From positions 1 through 64,000 of the forward strand of contig JAAVYW010000014.1 of NCBI GenBank assembly GCA_022791315.1: DNA of 64,000 nucleotides, given 5' to 3'. The translations under genes were made by a program, and so were the position numbers. The DNA comes from Oscillospiraceae bacterium (GTDB lineage: Bacteria; Bacillota; Clostridia; Oscillospirales; Ruminococcaceae). This document shows positions 38,573 to 46,622 of this stretch, piece by piece. Every line of letters starts with the position of its first letter. Within the stretch, counting starts at the first letter, position 1. The notes under the pieces were generated by a model. The model was not told the DNA's origin and made no database searches. It saw only the letters and a program-made list of their open reading frames with translations.

Positions 38573-39663
38573 TCATCGGCTGGAGGAAGGGATTTTCCCC
38601 TTCCCGGCTGTCAGCTTGTCCCACAGCCTGGAAATCCCCTCCTCCAGCACCTTCCTCCCGGAATCTATGCCGGTACCGAGAAGCAGGATGAGCCCGGTGG
38701 CAATCCCGATATGGATGAGAAAGAACCGGGAATCCTGATGGGTGGCATTGCGGAACACCTGCCGCCACCAAAAGGCCTGCAGCGAACCGTCATGTAGCAT
38801 GTAAATTCCCAGCGTGCAGGAGGCCGTATAGTTCACCCAACCTACTGCCGGTACAGGCAGGTGTACAAACACGCCAAAAAGGCCCACACTCAGCAGAACC
38901 AGCAGCACAGCATTGGGCGGCCAGAAATAAACCGGGCCAATCCCCGGAAATGTGAGGATGCCCAGCTCCACTCCCAGTACAAAGAGCACGATGGCTCCAA
39001 AAGAAGCCAGGGTACAGAGGATGCTGCGCTTTAGGTTTGCCAAAAACGGCAAGCCGTAGAGCCGGATATAGGCCCCTAGTAACGTCATGACAATCAGCCA
39101 AACAAACCGGCTGTAATACGTCATTCCCTCCGTGTTCCCGTTCTGGTAGAGGAGCCCCTGTACCACCGTGGGATACACCGACCACACCCCCAGCTGTATC
39201 AGCAGCAGCCTGGCAAACTCTTGCTGGTTCATAGCCTGCACCAGCTTTTGCAGATAGGGCCCCAGCAGATAAATCAGCACGTATACCGAGACAAACCAGT
39301 ACTGCGGCCGCAAAATCGGGAAGAGATAATCCTTCAGCATCCAGCTTGTCCACTCTGCCTGCCCAAGCAGCACTAAAACCGCCCGGCAGAAGATGAGATA
39401 GAATTCTGTCTGGCACACCAACAGCACTAATTTCTTCAGCCCAAACCTGGAATGGGGCAGGAAATAGCCAGTAATGAGAATAAAACAATTCACTCCCAAT
39501 TCCCCGAAGTGATAGAGTATGTCCCATATAAATTTATTAACAGTTAGTGTACCCCCCCCCCCTCAAAATTGAAGCCACCTTTCAACACATAGTGGAAAGA
39601 TATGATAAAAGCCATACTTAGTATCCTTAAAAGTTCAAAATTACTCTGTCTCCCTTTCCCCAT
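38573..39663 (-). CDS. Acyltransferase-3 family membrane protein, out of frame at an 11-G tract (phase-variable OFF)
   Basis: The minus-strand ATG at 39663, with a GGGGA site, gives SNFELLRILSMAFIISFHYV, the N-terminus of acyltransferase-3 proteins with the catalytic R13-x10-H24 pair. After FNFE the frame enters 11 consecutive G (39562-39552) and stops at TAA (39546-39544) after 39 codons. One more G (or two fewer) would continue through IWDILYHFGELGVNCFILIT and ten or so membrane helices to 38573, about 363 residues. Without the first segment the protein lacks its catalytic pair. The predicted product O-acylates a surface glycan. Last gene of the UbiA cassette, 14 bases after the HAD-GtrA gene. 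Confidence 0.88.
39552..39562 (-). repeat. Homopolymeric 11-G tract in the acyltransferase gene
   Basis: Eleven C on the plus strand, read as G on the coding strand, at codons 34-38. Tracts of this length slip readily in replication. Frame is restored with 12 or 9 G; the present length is the OFF state. Confidence 0.9.
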
Positions 39664-39677
39664 AGCAGCTTCCCCTT

Positions 39678-40709
39678 TCACTTTTTCTTTTGGCCAAATA
39701 CCCAGCACTTGCTAACACCATAGTTCAGCACAATCACTACTATCTGGGCCAGTATCTTGACTGGCGTGCTGGCCCAGCCCAGCCTGGTAATCAGCCCATA
39801 GAGGATTGCCTCCTCTACCAGCAGTGTAAAAACCCTGGCCGCAAAAAAACGCGCCACTTGGGAAATCAAGCTGCCGGCTGTCCTCTCCCGGCCGCCAAAT
39901 ACCCAGGCCCGATTGGTAAAAAAGGCAAAGAGCACTGCCAAAATCCAGGACACCCCATTGGCCAAAAGCTCGTGCATCCCCAGCGATTCATAGAATAGCA
40001 TGTATGAGAGTACGCTGATGAGAAACGTAAGCCCGCCGAAGAAGAGATAGAGCAGCCCCTCTTTATGCGCACGATAAAACGGGAAAAAAATGCGGAACCC
40101 TGGCAGCTTCATTCCCCGGTCGAAAATGTCCAGCCCTTCCTTGCCCTGCTTTGGCCAAGGAAGCAGGCATTCCCCTTTTACCAAATAGCTCTCTTTTGCC
40201 AGGAGCGCCAAAGGCGTATCTGCGTCCGAGTCGGAGTAAAACCCCTGTATCCGCGTGTCCCCTCCCATCTCCTCATAGAACCTCCGCACCTTTTCCTCCC
40301 CATAGCAGTTTTTCCCCTGGTACACCCCGGTTTTTCCATCCACCCGGGAACAAATGAGCCGGGAAATCCCCAGCCTGCGGCAGATTTCTCCCAGCAGATA
40401 GTCCGGCGAAGCGGAAATCACCACATCGTCCTCCCGCCGCTGGCCCAAATACCATCCCTTAACCTTCCCCTGATTTTCATCCCAAAAATCCTGCACCATC
40501 TTTTGGGGCTCCGGAATCCCCTGCAAAAAGCAGTAGAAGTCCTGTTTCAAGGCGGTCTTGTCCTGTTTTCCCAGCCGGTATTTCATCCATCCCAATCCCT
40601 GCTTGCCCAAAAACCTTACCAGTCCCGGCCGCTTTTTCAGGCAATAGAAATAGAAGTCCAGTGTGCTATCCCCGTCATAAATGGTGCCGTCAAAGTCATA
40701 TACGTTCAT
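39678..40709 (-). CDS. HAD phosphatase fused to GtrA-like membrane domain
   Basis: 343 residues, two domains. Residues 1-200 are a HAD-IB phosphatase: nucleophile motif YDFDGTIYD (D5, D7), motif II VISASPDY (S99/S101) and the acidic FYSDSDADTPL (residues 158-167). Residues 218-343 form a four-helix GtrA-like domain (LTFLISVLSYMLFY, FAFFTNRAWVF, VLNYGVSKCWVFGQKKK), a family that flips polyprenyl-linked sugars. The fusion suggests dephosphorylation of a polyprenyl-phosphoryl sugar phosphate coupled to export. It starts nine bases after the GT-C-like gene, with AGGGGG in the overlap. Confidence 0.88.
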   Translation of the reverse strand: MNVYDFDGTIYDGDSTLDFYFYCLKKRPGLVRFLGKQGLGWMKYRLGKQDKTALKQDFYCFLQGIPEPQKMVQDFWDENQGKVKGWYLGQRREDDVVISASPDYLLGEICRRLGISRLICSRVDGKTGVYQGKNCYGEEKVRRFYEEMGGDTRIQGFYSDSDADTPLALLAKESYLVKGECLLPWPKQGKEGLDIFDRGMKLPGFRIFFPFYRAHKEGLLYLFFGGLTFLISVLSYMLFYESLGMHELLANGVSWILAVLFAFFTNRAWVFGGRERTAGSLISQVARFFAARVFTLLVEEAILYGLITRLGWASTPVKILAQIVVIVLNYGVSKCWVFGQKKK

Positions 40710-40718
40710 CCCTACCCC

Positions 40719-42287
40719 CTATCCCAGCGTAGCCAAAAAACGGTTCACATCCGCAAGCTGGGCCAGGTTTACTGTCAACATAGCTGCCAGGATTACGGCA
40801 TATGTCCCCTTTTCCGGCAGATGCAGGTGCTCAATCAGCCAATCAATCCCTCTCTTCGCCAGAGGAATCACCGCCCAGGAAAAGAGGATAGAAAACAGGG
40901 GGGTCTCATGTGGGGCCCAGTTCAACCCAACGAAAAGAAGGAGGGCAAAGGCCGACCACAGGATACAGACCAGGAGAAATCTATCTCTCCACCCCACAAC
41001 AGCTCCTAGCAGCATCAGCGCTAAGAGCAGCATGCCCATCCATGTCACCCCTGTGGTAATAGAAGTCCACAAATACCGGCCCTCGGCTGAAGACGAAAGC
41101 GCTACAAAGCAGCTTTGAAACAAGTTAATCACAGAATAGAGCCGTTCCCTCAGCCCCAACGCCCCACTGCCAAAGTAGGAGTGCGTCGAACCCAACTGCT
41201 CTACCGCCAGTGGCAGGTTCAGCAAAAATCCCCGCCCCATGCACACCAGGGCCGCAAAGCCCCCCACTATCATCACGGTAATCCGCCGCAGCTTGTCTTT
41301 CCACGGCCTGGGCGCCAACAGCTCCAATAGGGCCGCAAAGCCATTGGTTGGCATTGTCCCTACCGAAAGGATAAAGGCACCGGACGAATACTTTTTCCCC
41401 CGGCAAACGGTATAGACATAAAATACCAACAACACTGTGCATATCTGGTATTTTTCAAAGAACAAGGCATACAACAGCGTGGGAAAGGAGCAGAGGTAGA
41501 GCCAAAACACTGCCCGGCTTCCGGTCAGCTTATGCAGCATCAGGCCCACTAAGAGCAGTGTCTGGATGTTGAGCCATTGCATCAGTATCGCTGTCAGAAC
41601 CTCCATCTGATTCGCCGGGGCAACCAGCCGCAATATCCCAGTCACCGTAGCCCAGACAGGAAAAGCCAGTTCTCCCATAATAGGGTGGCGGATGTCATAG
41701 TAATTGAGGTTTGGAAAAATATTGCGGTAGCACCAGCCGGAGTCAATCGAATACACCTTATCATACTGCTGATACCACTGCGCATTCGAGAGATAGGCTG
41801 CCAGCACCACCAGGGATAGGACAAGCGATACCACCGCATACGTTTTCCGTTCCTTGGCGCCAATCCCTTCAAACAAATCCCGCAACAGCTCCCTCACAAT
41901 TTGGGCCAGCAAAAGCCCAAACCAAAAAGCAGACCAAGCTGCAAAGAGATACCACCGCTGCCGGAACAGGTTTACCGGAAGTGACGGCGCTATCTCCTGA
42001 TAACACACAGCCCCTTTCGTATTGCAGCTCATATAAGAAAACCAAAAGACAACCAGTGCTATGGCAGCCGCCACCATTTTATGTGCTTTGAGAAACTCCA
42101 GGTTTTTCTCCCACGAATGGCAGAAGAGGAATAGCCCCGTTGTAAAAGCCACTGCCAATGTAATCCATATGTAAACTGGCTGATAGTACGCAGATATGAT
42201 TTGCTGAAAAGCTAAAACCGCAAAAGACGCCGCTGTAAAAATACCTAGCGCCCAAAACCCTATACGGAAAATGCCTTGCTGTTTCAT
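40719..42287 (-). CDS. Large multi-pass membrane protein, GT-C glycosyltransferase-like
   Basis: 522 residues with about twelve hydrophobic helices. After two N-terminal helix pairs comes an acidic extracytoplasmic loop (YDKVYSIDSGWCYRNIFPNL), and later FEKYQICTVLLVFYVYTVCR. This arrangement, with aspartates in the first large outside loop, is typical of GT-C enzymes that use polyprenyl-phosphate sugars, but I cannot name a family. Its neighbours (UbiA-type synthase upstream by 13 bases, HAD-GtrA downstream) support a transferase role. GGGGGA precedes the ATG. GC content is visibly lower than in the flanking housekeeping genes. Confidence 0.65.
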   Translation of the reverse strand: MKQQGIFRIGFWALGIFTAASFAVLAFQQIISAYYQPVYIWITLAVAFTTGLFLFCHSWEKNLEFLKAHKMVAAAIALVVFWFSYMSCNTKGAVCYQEIAPSLPVNLFRQRWYLFAAWSAFWFGLLLAQIVRELLRDLFEGIGAKERKTYAVVSLVLSLVVLAAYLSNAQWYQQYDKVYSIDSGWCYRNIFPNLNYYDIRHPIMGELAFPVWATVTGILRLVAPANQMEVLTAILMQWLNIQTLLLVGLMLHKLTGSRAVFWLYLCSFPTLLYALFFEKYQICTVLLVFYVYTVCRGKKYSSGAFILSVGTMPTNGFAALLELLAPRPWKDKLRRITVMIVGGFAALVCMGRGFLLNLPLAVEQLGSTHSYFGSGALGLRERLYSVINLFQSCFVALSSSAEGRYLWTSITTGVTWMGMLLLALMLLGAVVGWRDRFLLVCILWSAFALLLFVGLNWAPHETPLFSILFSWAVIPLAKRGIDWLIEHLHLPEKGTYAVILAAMLTVNLAQLADVNRFLATLG

Positions 42288-42300
42288 CGTCCATCCCCCT

Positions 42301-43176
42301 TTATAAATACAAAATCAGGGAGATGGCAACACCATATACCGCAATCAACCCCATCAATGCCTTACTGGAAAACACCACATTCACTGGGTCCCCATCCGTC
42401 CTGCCAGCTAATAAAAAATTATATGTCATGCAAATCAGCAGCACTAGCGGCAAAGTGTAAACCAGCGCCATCGATTTTTCCAGCGCCCACAGGGAATAGA
42501 AGACCAATCCCAGCCCCAGGCACAAATACATTTCACCGTCCAGATAGGAAAGCGTATATTTCGCCAGCACCGGCCTGGTTGTCCCCAATGGAGCCTCCAG
42601 CTTCTCCCCTCCCAGGCGGGAGAGTTCCCCATGCCGTTTTCCCAGCCCCAGATAGAGGGAAATACACAGCACCGTGAGGAACAGCCAGGAAGATACCGGG
42701 ACTTCCGCCAGCAGCCCCCCAAACAGCACCCGGATTGGATACCCCGCAGACAGCAGCGCCACATCCAAAACTGGTATATTTTTACAGCCAAGGCTGTACA
42801 GGCAGTTTATCACAATATAAATGGCAAGATAGAGGTATTTGTGCCCTAGGGCACAAACGTCACATGGCCATGTGACGTTTAGCAGCGCGGCGAACACCAG
42901 CAAAAGCACGCCGATTGCCGTGGCCTGCCGAACTGGGACCGCGCCGGAGGCAATGGGCCTATCCCGCTTCGTTGGATGGGCCCGGTCATTCCCTACATCC
43001 CGTATGTCATTTAGGATATATACAAACGAGCTAGCCAAACAAAACGACACCGTGCCCAGCGCCGTCTGAAGCAGCAAATGCGGGTTTCCCATCTGTCCGG
43101 AAAAGAACAACGGGAAAAAAATCAGCACATTTTTTGCATAGTGCTTCACCCGCAACAGTTTTAAATATGGTTTCAT
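42301..43176 (-). CDS. UbiA-family prenyltransferase, decaprenyl-phosphate phosphoribosyltransferase-like
   Basis: 291 residues, about eight membrane helices. It begins LKLLRVKHYAKNVLIFFPLF, then YILNDIRDVGNDRAHPTK at residues 53-70 with the NDxxDxxxD metal/pyrophosphate motif and KRDRPIASG (70-78). This pattern is closest to the enzymes that transfer 5-phosphoribose from PRPP to polyprenyl phosphate (mycobacterial Rv3806c type) rather than to quinone prenyltransferases. It is the first gene of the cassette, 35 bases after tgt, with a GAGGAG site. The specific substrate is inferred from sequence pattern and neighbours. Confidence 0.82.
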   Translation of the reverse strand: MKPYLKLLRVKHYAKNVLIFFPLFFSGQMGNPHLLLQTALGTVSFCLASSFVYILNDIRDVGNDRAHPTKRDRPIASGAVPVRQATAIGVLLLVFAALLNVTWPCDVCALGHKYLYLAIYIVINCLYSLGCKNIPVLDVALLSAGYPIRVLFGGLLAEVPVSSWLFLTVLCISLYLGLGKRHGELSRLGGEKLEAPLGTTRPVLAKYTLSYLDGEMYLCLGLGLVFYSLWALEKSMALVYTLPLVLLICMTYNFLLAGRTDGDPVNVVFSSKALMGLIAVYGVAISLILYL

Positions 43177-43211
43177 AGTCTGCTCTCCTCTCTCATGTCA
43201 AAAGCCATCCC

Positions 43212-44345
43212 CTAAATCCTCCTGTCCAGCCGCTCCCTGTACTCCTCATAAAAGGCACGGAACCGCCCCTCCTCCAGCGCCTCCCGAATCCGGGCGGCCA
43301 GAGTGTTGTAAAAGTACAGGTTGTGCATCACCGCCAGGCGCATCCCCAGCATCTCGTTGGCCTTGAATAGATGCCGCAGGTAGGCCCTGGAATGCCGCTG
43401 GCACAGGGGGCAGCCGCAGGCACTGTCCACCGGGGCGTCGTCCCTCTGGTACTTCTGGTTGGCAATGTTGCGCACCCCCTCCCAGGTAAAGAGGTGGCCG
43501 TGGCGGGCATTGCGGCTGGGCATCACGCAGTCAAAGAGGTCAATCCCCCGGAATACCCCCTCAATGATGTTCCCCGGCGTGCCCACCCCCATGAGATACC
43601 GGGGCTTGCCCTTGGGCATATGGGGCTCCACCGCCTCAATGACGCGGTACATCTCCCCCGCTGTCTCCCCCACAGCCAGGCCGCCGATGGCATAGCCGTC
43701 GCAGTCCAGCGCCGCAATGTCCTTCATGTGCTGGATGCGCAGGTCGTCATACACACAGCCCTGGTTGATGCCAAAGAGCAGCTGCTCCCGGTTCAGGGTC
43801 TCCGGCAGGAGGGAGAGCCGCTCCAGCTCCGCCTTGCATCTCGCCAGCCACCGGGTGGTGCGCTGGCAGGAGGCCGCAGAGTACTCCCGGGTAGAGGGAT
43901 TTTCCACGCACTCATCAAAGGCCATGGCAATGGTGGACCCCAAATTGGACTGAATCCGGATGCTCTCCTCCGGCCCCATGAAAATGGCCTTGCCGTCGAT
44001 ATGGGAGTGGAAATACACCCCCTCTTCTTTGATCTTCCGCAGCCCCGCCAGGGAAAACACCTGGAACCCGCCGCTGTCGGTGAGGATGGGCCTGTCCCAC
44101 CCCATAAAGCGGTGCAGCCCGCCCAGCTCCCGGATGACATTGTCCCCCGGCCGCACGTGGAGATGGTAGGTGTTGCACAGCTCCACCTGGCACCCCAGCT
44201 CTTTTAGGTCATAGGAGCTCACCCCGCCCTTGATAGCGGCGGAGGTGCCCACATTCATAAAGGCCGGGGTCTGCACCACGCCGTGCACCGTCTCAAACAC
44301 GCCCCGCCGGGCCGCCCCCTCCTGTTTTGTCACTGTAAATTTCAT
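43212..44345 (-). CDS. tgt: tRNA-guanine transglycosylase
   Basis: 377 residues. It swaps guanine 34 for preQ1 in GUN-anticodon tRNAs, upstream of QueA in queuosine synthesis. The catalytic aspartates lie in PILTDSGGFQVFSL and GIDLFDCVMPSRNARHG. The zinc site is in ACGCPLCQRHSRAYLRHLF. The ATG at 44345, with a GAGAGG site, is preferred to the in-frame start at 44435, which overlaps the DUF2442 gene. queA lies upstream, separated by the DUF2442/DUF4160 pair. Confidence 0.97.
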   Translation of the reverse strand: MKFTVTKQEGAARRGVFETVHGVVQTPAFMNVGTSAAIKGGVSSYDLKELGCQVELCNTYHLHVRPGDNVIRELGGLHRFMGWDRPILTDSGGFQVFSLAGLRKIKEEGVYFHSHIDGKAIFMGPEESIRIQSNLGSTIAMAFDECVENPSTREYSAASCQRTTRWLARCKAELERLSLLPETLNREQLLFGINQGCVYDDLRIQHMKDIAALDCDGYAIGGLAVGETAGEMYRVIEAVEPHMPKGKPRYLMGVGTPGNIIEGVFRGIDLFDCVMPSRNARHGHLFTWEGVRNIANQKYQRDDAPVDSACGCPLCQRHSRAYLRHLFKANEMLGMRLAVMHNLYFYNTLAARIREALEEGRFRAFYEEYRERLDRRI

Positions 44346-44388
44346 AGTACTTTTCCTCTCTGCCCGCTTTTCCGCCCATCCAAGAACG

Positions 44389-44637
44389 CTACTGCGGCCT
44401 GCCATATTCATAAATAGTATCGCTAGGTAAGTCAATCATATCGTTCCAGAAGACACAGGTACGGCTCTCATCCAGCTGCACCTGGTCAAATAGCCCGTGT
44501 ATCAGCCGCAAATCCCGGTACGACGCAATCTGCTCCATATCCTCTTTCACATCATAGAGAACGGTTTTTCCGTCGTCAAATACCACCCGCAGACAAAAAT
44601 CCGGTAGAGGCAATATACTTTGAATACGCGGTATCAT
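44389..44637 (-). CDS. DUF2442-family protein
   Basis: 82 residues, with FCLRVVFDDGKTVLYDVKED and the mid-segment LIHGLFDQVQLDESRTCVFW typical of DUF2442. Genes of this family commonly pair with DUF4160 genes, as here (10-base gap); such pairs have been proposed as toxin-antitoxin-like modules, but this is not established. A GGAGG site precedes the ATG. Confidence 0.85.
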   Translation of the reverse strand: MIPRIQSILPLPDFCLRVVFDDGKTVLYDVKEDMEQIASYRDLRLIHGLFDQVQLDESRTCVFWNDMIDLPSDTIYEYGRPQ

Positions 44638-44647
44638 TTTTCCCTCC

Positions 44648-44899
44648 TTACAGCGGCGGCAGCTTTTCCAAGCTCTGTGTCTCCCACATGGCCAGCAATT
44701 TCCTCTGATTTGCCAGCATCCATTCCTTCACCAATTCCTGGGCCTTCCTGGGAAGGTCGCCTTCTGTCATTTCCATCGTCTGTAAATCAAAAATTCCCAC
44801 ATACTCGCCATACAGTGCGTGCAAATGACTGGGCTCGTGCTCCTTCGGCTTAAAAAACATCTTAATTACAATCCCGTAAAACCGGCATATCTCTGGCAT
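44648..44899 (-). CDS. DUF4160-family protein
   Basis: 83 residues from the ATG at 44899. MPEICRFYGIVIKMFFKPKE followed by HEPSHLHALYGEYVGIFDL is the DUF4160 signature (HxxxHxHA). The C-terminal half is helical (KAQELVKEWMLANQRKLLAM). It is the upstream member of the DUF4160-DUF2442 pair, 58 bases after queA. Confidence 0.85.
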   Translation of the reverse strand: MPEICRFYGIVIKMFFKPKEHEPSHLHALYGEYVGIFDLQTMEMTEGDLPRKAQELVKEWMLANQRKLLAMWETQSLEKLPPL

Positions 44900-44957
44900 C
44901 CTCTTTCCCCTCTCTACTATACAGGACACATCCCATGAAGTCAATGAATTCCCGCCC

Positions 44958-45983
44958 TCACAAAATCAAGCACGCATCCCCAAAGCTGAAAAACCGGTAC
45001 TTCTCCTCCACCGCCACCCGGTAGGCCTCCATGGTGAAGTCGTAGCCTGCAAAGGCGCTCACCAGCATAATCAGGGTGCTCTCCGGCAGATGGAAATTGG
45101 TGATGAGCCCGTCCAGCACCTTGTACTCATAGCCGGGATAGAGAAAGATGCCGGTATCCCCCGCGCAGGGCCGTATCTCCCCATGGAAGGAGGCCACGGA
45201 TTCCAGCGTGCGGCAGGAGGTGGTGCCCACGGCAATCACCCTGTGCCCCTCCGCCTTTGCCTGCTGAATAGCTTTTGCGGTGCGCTCCGGCAGCACATAG
45301 TGCTCGGTGTGCATTTTGTGGTCGGTGATTTCCTCCTCCTTCACCGGGCGGAAGGTGCCAAGCCCCACGTGCAGCGTCACCGTCTCAATGCCCACCCCCT
45401 TGTCCCGCAGCTTTTCCATCAGCTCCGGGGTGAAGTGGAGCCCCGCCGTAGGTGCCGCCGCGCTCCCCAGCTCCTTGGAATAGACGGTCTGGTAGCGCTC
45501 CCTGTCCCCCAGCTCCTCGGTGATATAGGGGGGCAGGGGCATTTTTCCGATTTCCTCCAGGGTCTCGTAGAACTCCCCGGCGCAGGAAAACCTGCACAGC
45601 CGGTTGCCCCCCTCCAGCACCTCCAGGATTTCCCCGGTGAGCTTCCCCTCCCCAAAGGAAAAGCGCGCCCCAGGCTTGGCCCGCTTCCCCGGCTTCACCA
45701 GGATTTCCCACACCATGGGTTCCCGCTGCTGCAACAGCAGGAATTCCATGTGCCCCCCTGTGCCCTCCTTGTTCCCGTAGAGCCGGGCAGGCAGCACCCG
45801 GGAATCGTTCACCACCAGCAGGTCCCCCGGTTCCAGGTAGTCCGGCAGGTCGTAGAAGTGCCGGTGTTCCAGCGCCCGGCTCTCCCGGTGCAGCACCAGA
45901 AGCCGGGAATGGTCCCTGGGCTCTGCCGGGGTCTGGGCAATCAATTCTTTTGGTAAAGTATAATAAAAATCCCGTGTTTTCAT
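44958..45983 (-). CDS. queA: tRNA preQ1(34) S-adenosylmethionine ribosyltransferase-isomerase
   Basis: 341 residues. It transfers and isomerises ribose from SAM to preQ1-tRNA, giving epoxyqueuosine. [48 protein letters not shown] and [12 protein letters not shown] are signature blocks. The ATG at 45983 follows GGAG; an upstream TTG (45998) is less likely. Transcribed divergently from the lysine operon. Confidence 0.97.
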   Translation of the reverse strand: MKTRDFYYTLPKELIAQTPAEPRDHSRLLVLHRESRALEHRHFYDLPDYLEPGDLLVVNDSRVLPARLYGNKEGTGGHMEFLLLQQREPMVWEILVKPGKRAKPGARFSFGEGKLTGEILEVLEGGNRLCRFSCAGEFYETLEEIGKMPLPPYITEELGDRERYQTVYSKELGSAAAPTAGLHFTPELMEKLRDKGVGIETVTLHVGLGTFRPVKEEEITDHKMHTEHYVLPERTAKAIQQAKAEGHRVIAVGTTSCRTLESVASFHGEIRPCAGDTGIFLYPGYEYKVLDGLITNFHLPESTLIMLVSAFAGYDFTMEAYRVAVEEKYRFFSFGDACLIL

Positions 45984-46044
45984 CCGGCAATTCTCCAAAC
46001 TTCTCTAAAATTTCATAAAGTATTCTGCCACAGTGGAAAAGCGA

Positions 46045-46074
46045 TTGACATTTCCGGGGCCAGAATGATAATAT
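46045..46074 (+). promoter_or_regulatory. Promoter of the lysine operon
   Basis: Consensus TTGACA (46045-46050) followed after 18 bases by TAATAT (46069-46074); GATAAT two bases earlier gives a 16-base spacing. It starts the riboswitch leader. Confidence 0.75.
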
Positions 46075-46111
46075 AGATAGTACATAGGCTGTTCCAGCCG
46101 CTCAAAAAGTC

Positions 46112-46292
46112 GTTACAAGGTAGAGGCGCGTCCTGCAAAGAGTAGCCGCGGGGGAGATTGTCCCCGCAGTCCCAGAGCCCGCAGCAAAAGGTGCAGAACG
46201 CCGAAGGGAGCCGCAGGGGAGGCGGCTTACCCTGGGTGGGCGCTCAACAGGCGTCCAACTGTCATCATGGATATGATGGGGAGCTACTCGCA
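46112..46292 (+). promoter_or_regulatory. Lysine riboswitch (L box)
   Basis: The leader has the ordered L-box elements: AGGTAGAGGCGCG, AAGAGTAGCC, GCCGAAGGGAGC, a second GC stem, CCTGGG and the closing GAGCTAC segment. They lie between a promoter and a terminator in front of aspartate-semialdehyde dehydrogenase. When lysine is bound the terminator should form and shut the operon off. The recognition is by conserved segments, not by a covariance search. Confidence 0.88.
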
Positions 46293-46323
46293 AAACAGTA
46301 TCTCTATTATATTGCATGTTCTG

Positions 46324-46345
46324 CCGGTTTTCAACCGGTTTTTTT
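46324..46345 (+). terminator. Riboswitch-controlled terminator
   Basis: CCGGTT (46324-46329) pairs with AACCGG (46333-46338), followed by seven T. It lies 30 bases after the L-box aptamer. Confidence 0.8.
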
Positions 46346-46399
46346 GTACCTCGCGGACAAAAAGGGCTTTGCCCTTTCCATCCGCGAAGGCCCGCTCCA

Positions 46400-46600
46400 A
46401 GGGCGCTACATTTTTCTGCGCGCAGCCCGCTTTGCAGACGCTCACCTGCGGGGGCAGAAGCATATACTTAGGCCCCCTGAGGGAGCTGCCAGCCGTAGGC
46501 TGGCTGAAGGAGTCCCCAGCGTTTGTAAAGCCGTCAAGCGCAGTTTGACCCCCAGCCCCCCAAAAAGCATTCTCCGGGAGCAGGCCTTCGCCCTCCCGTA
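46400..46600. repeat. Palindromic intergenic repeat region, copy C
   Basis: Between the riboswitch terminator and asd there are 277 bases with no gene. The segment 46417-46452 matches copy B at 50616-50640 (a CATTTT..CTGCGCGCAGCCCG word plus GCAGACGC). Several hairpins follow, such as CCAGCC/GGCTGG around 46490. It lengthens the untranslated leader of the lysine operon. Confidence 0.5.
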
Positions 46601-46622
46601 TCAGAAAGGAAACGTGATTCCC

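Noticed and set aside
38573..39499. Complete 308-residue acyltransferase starting at a TTG at 39499
   Set aside because: This start lacks a good ribosome binding site and omits the conserved R-x10-H catalytic segment, which is found upstream in another frame across the G tract.
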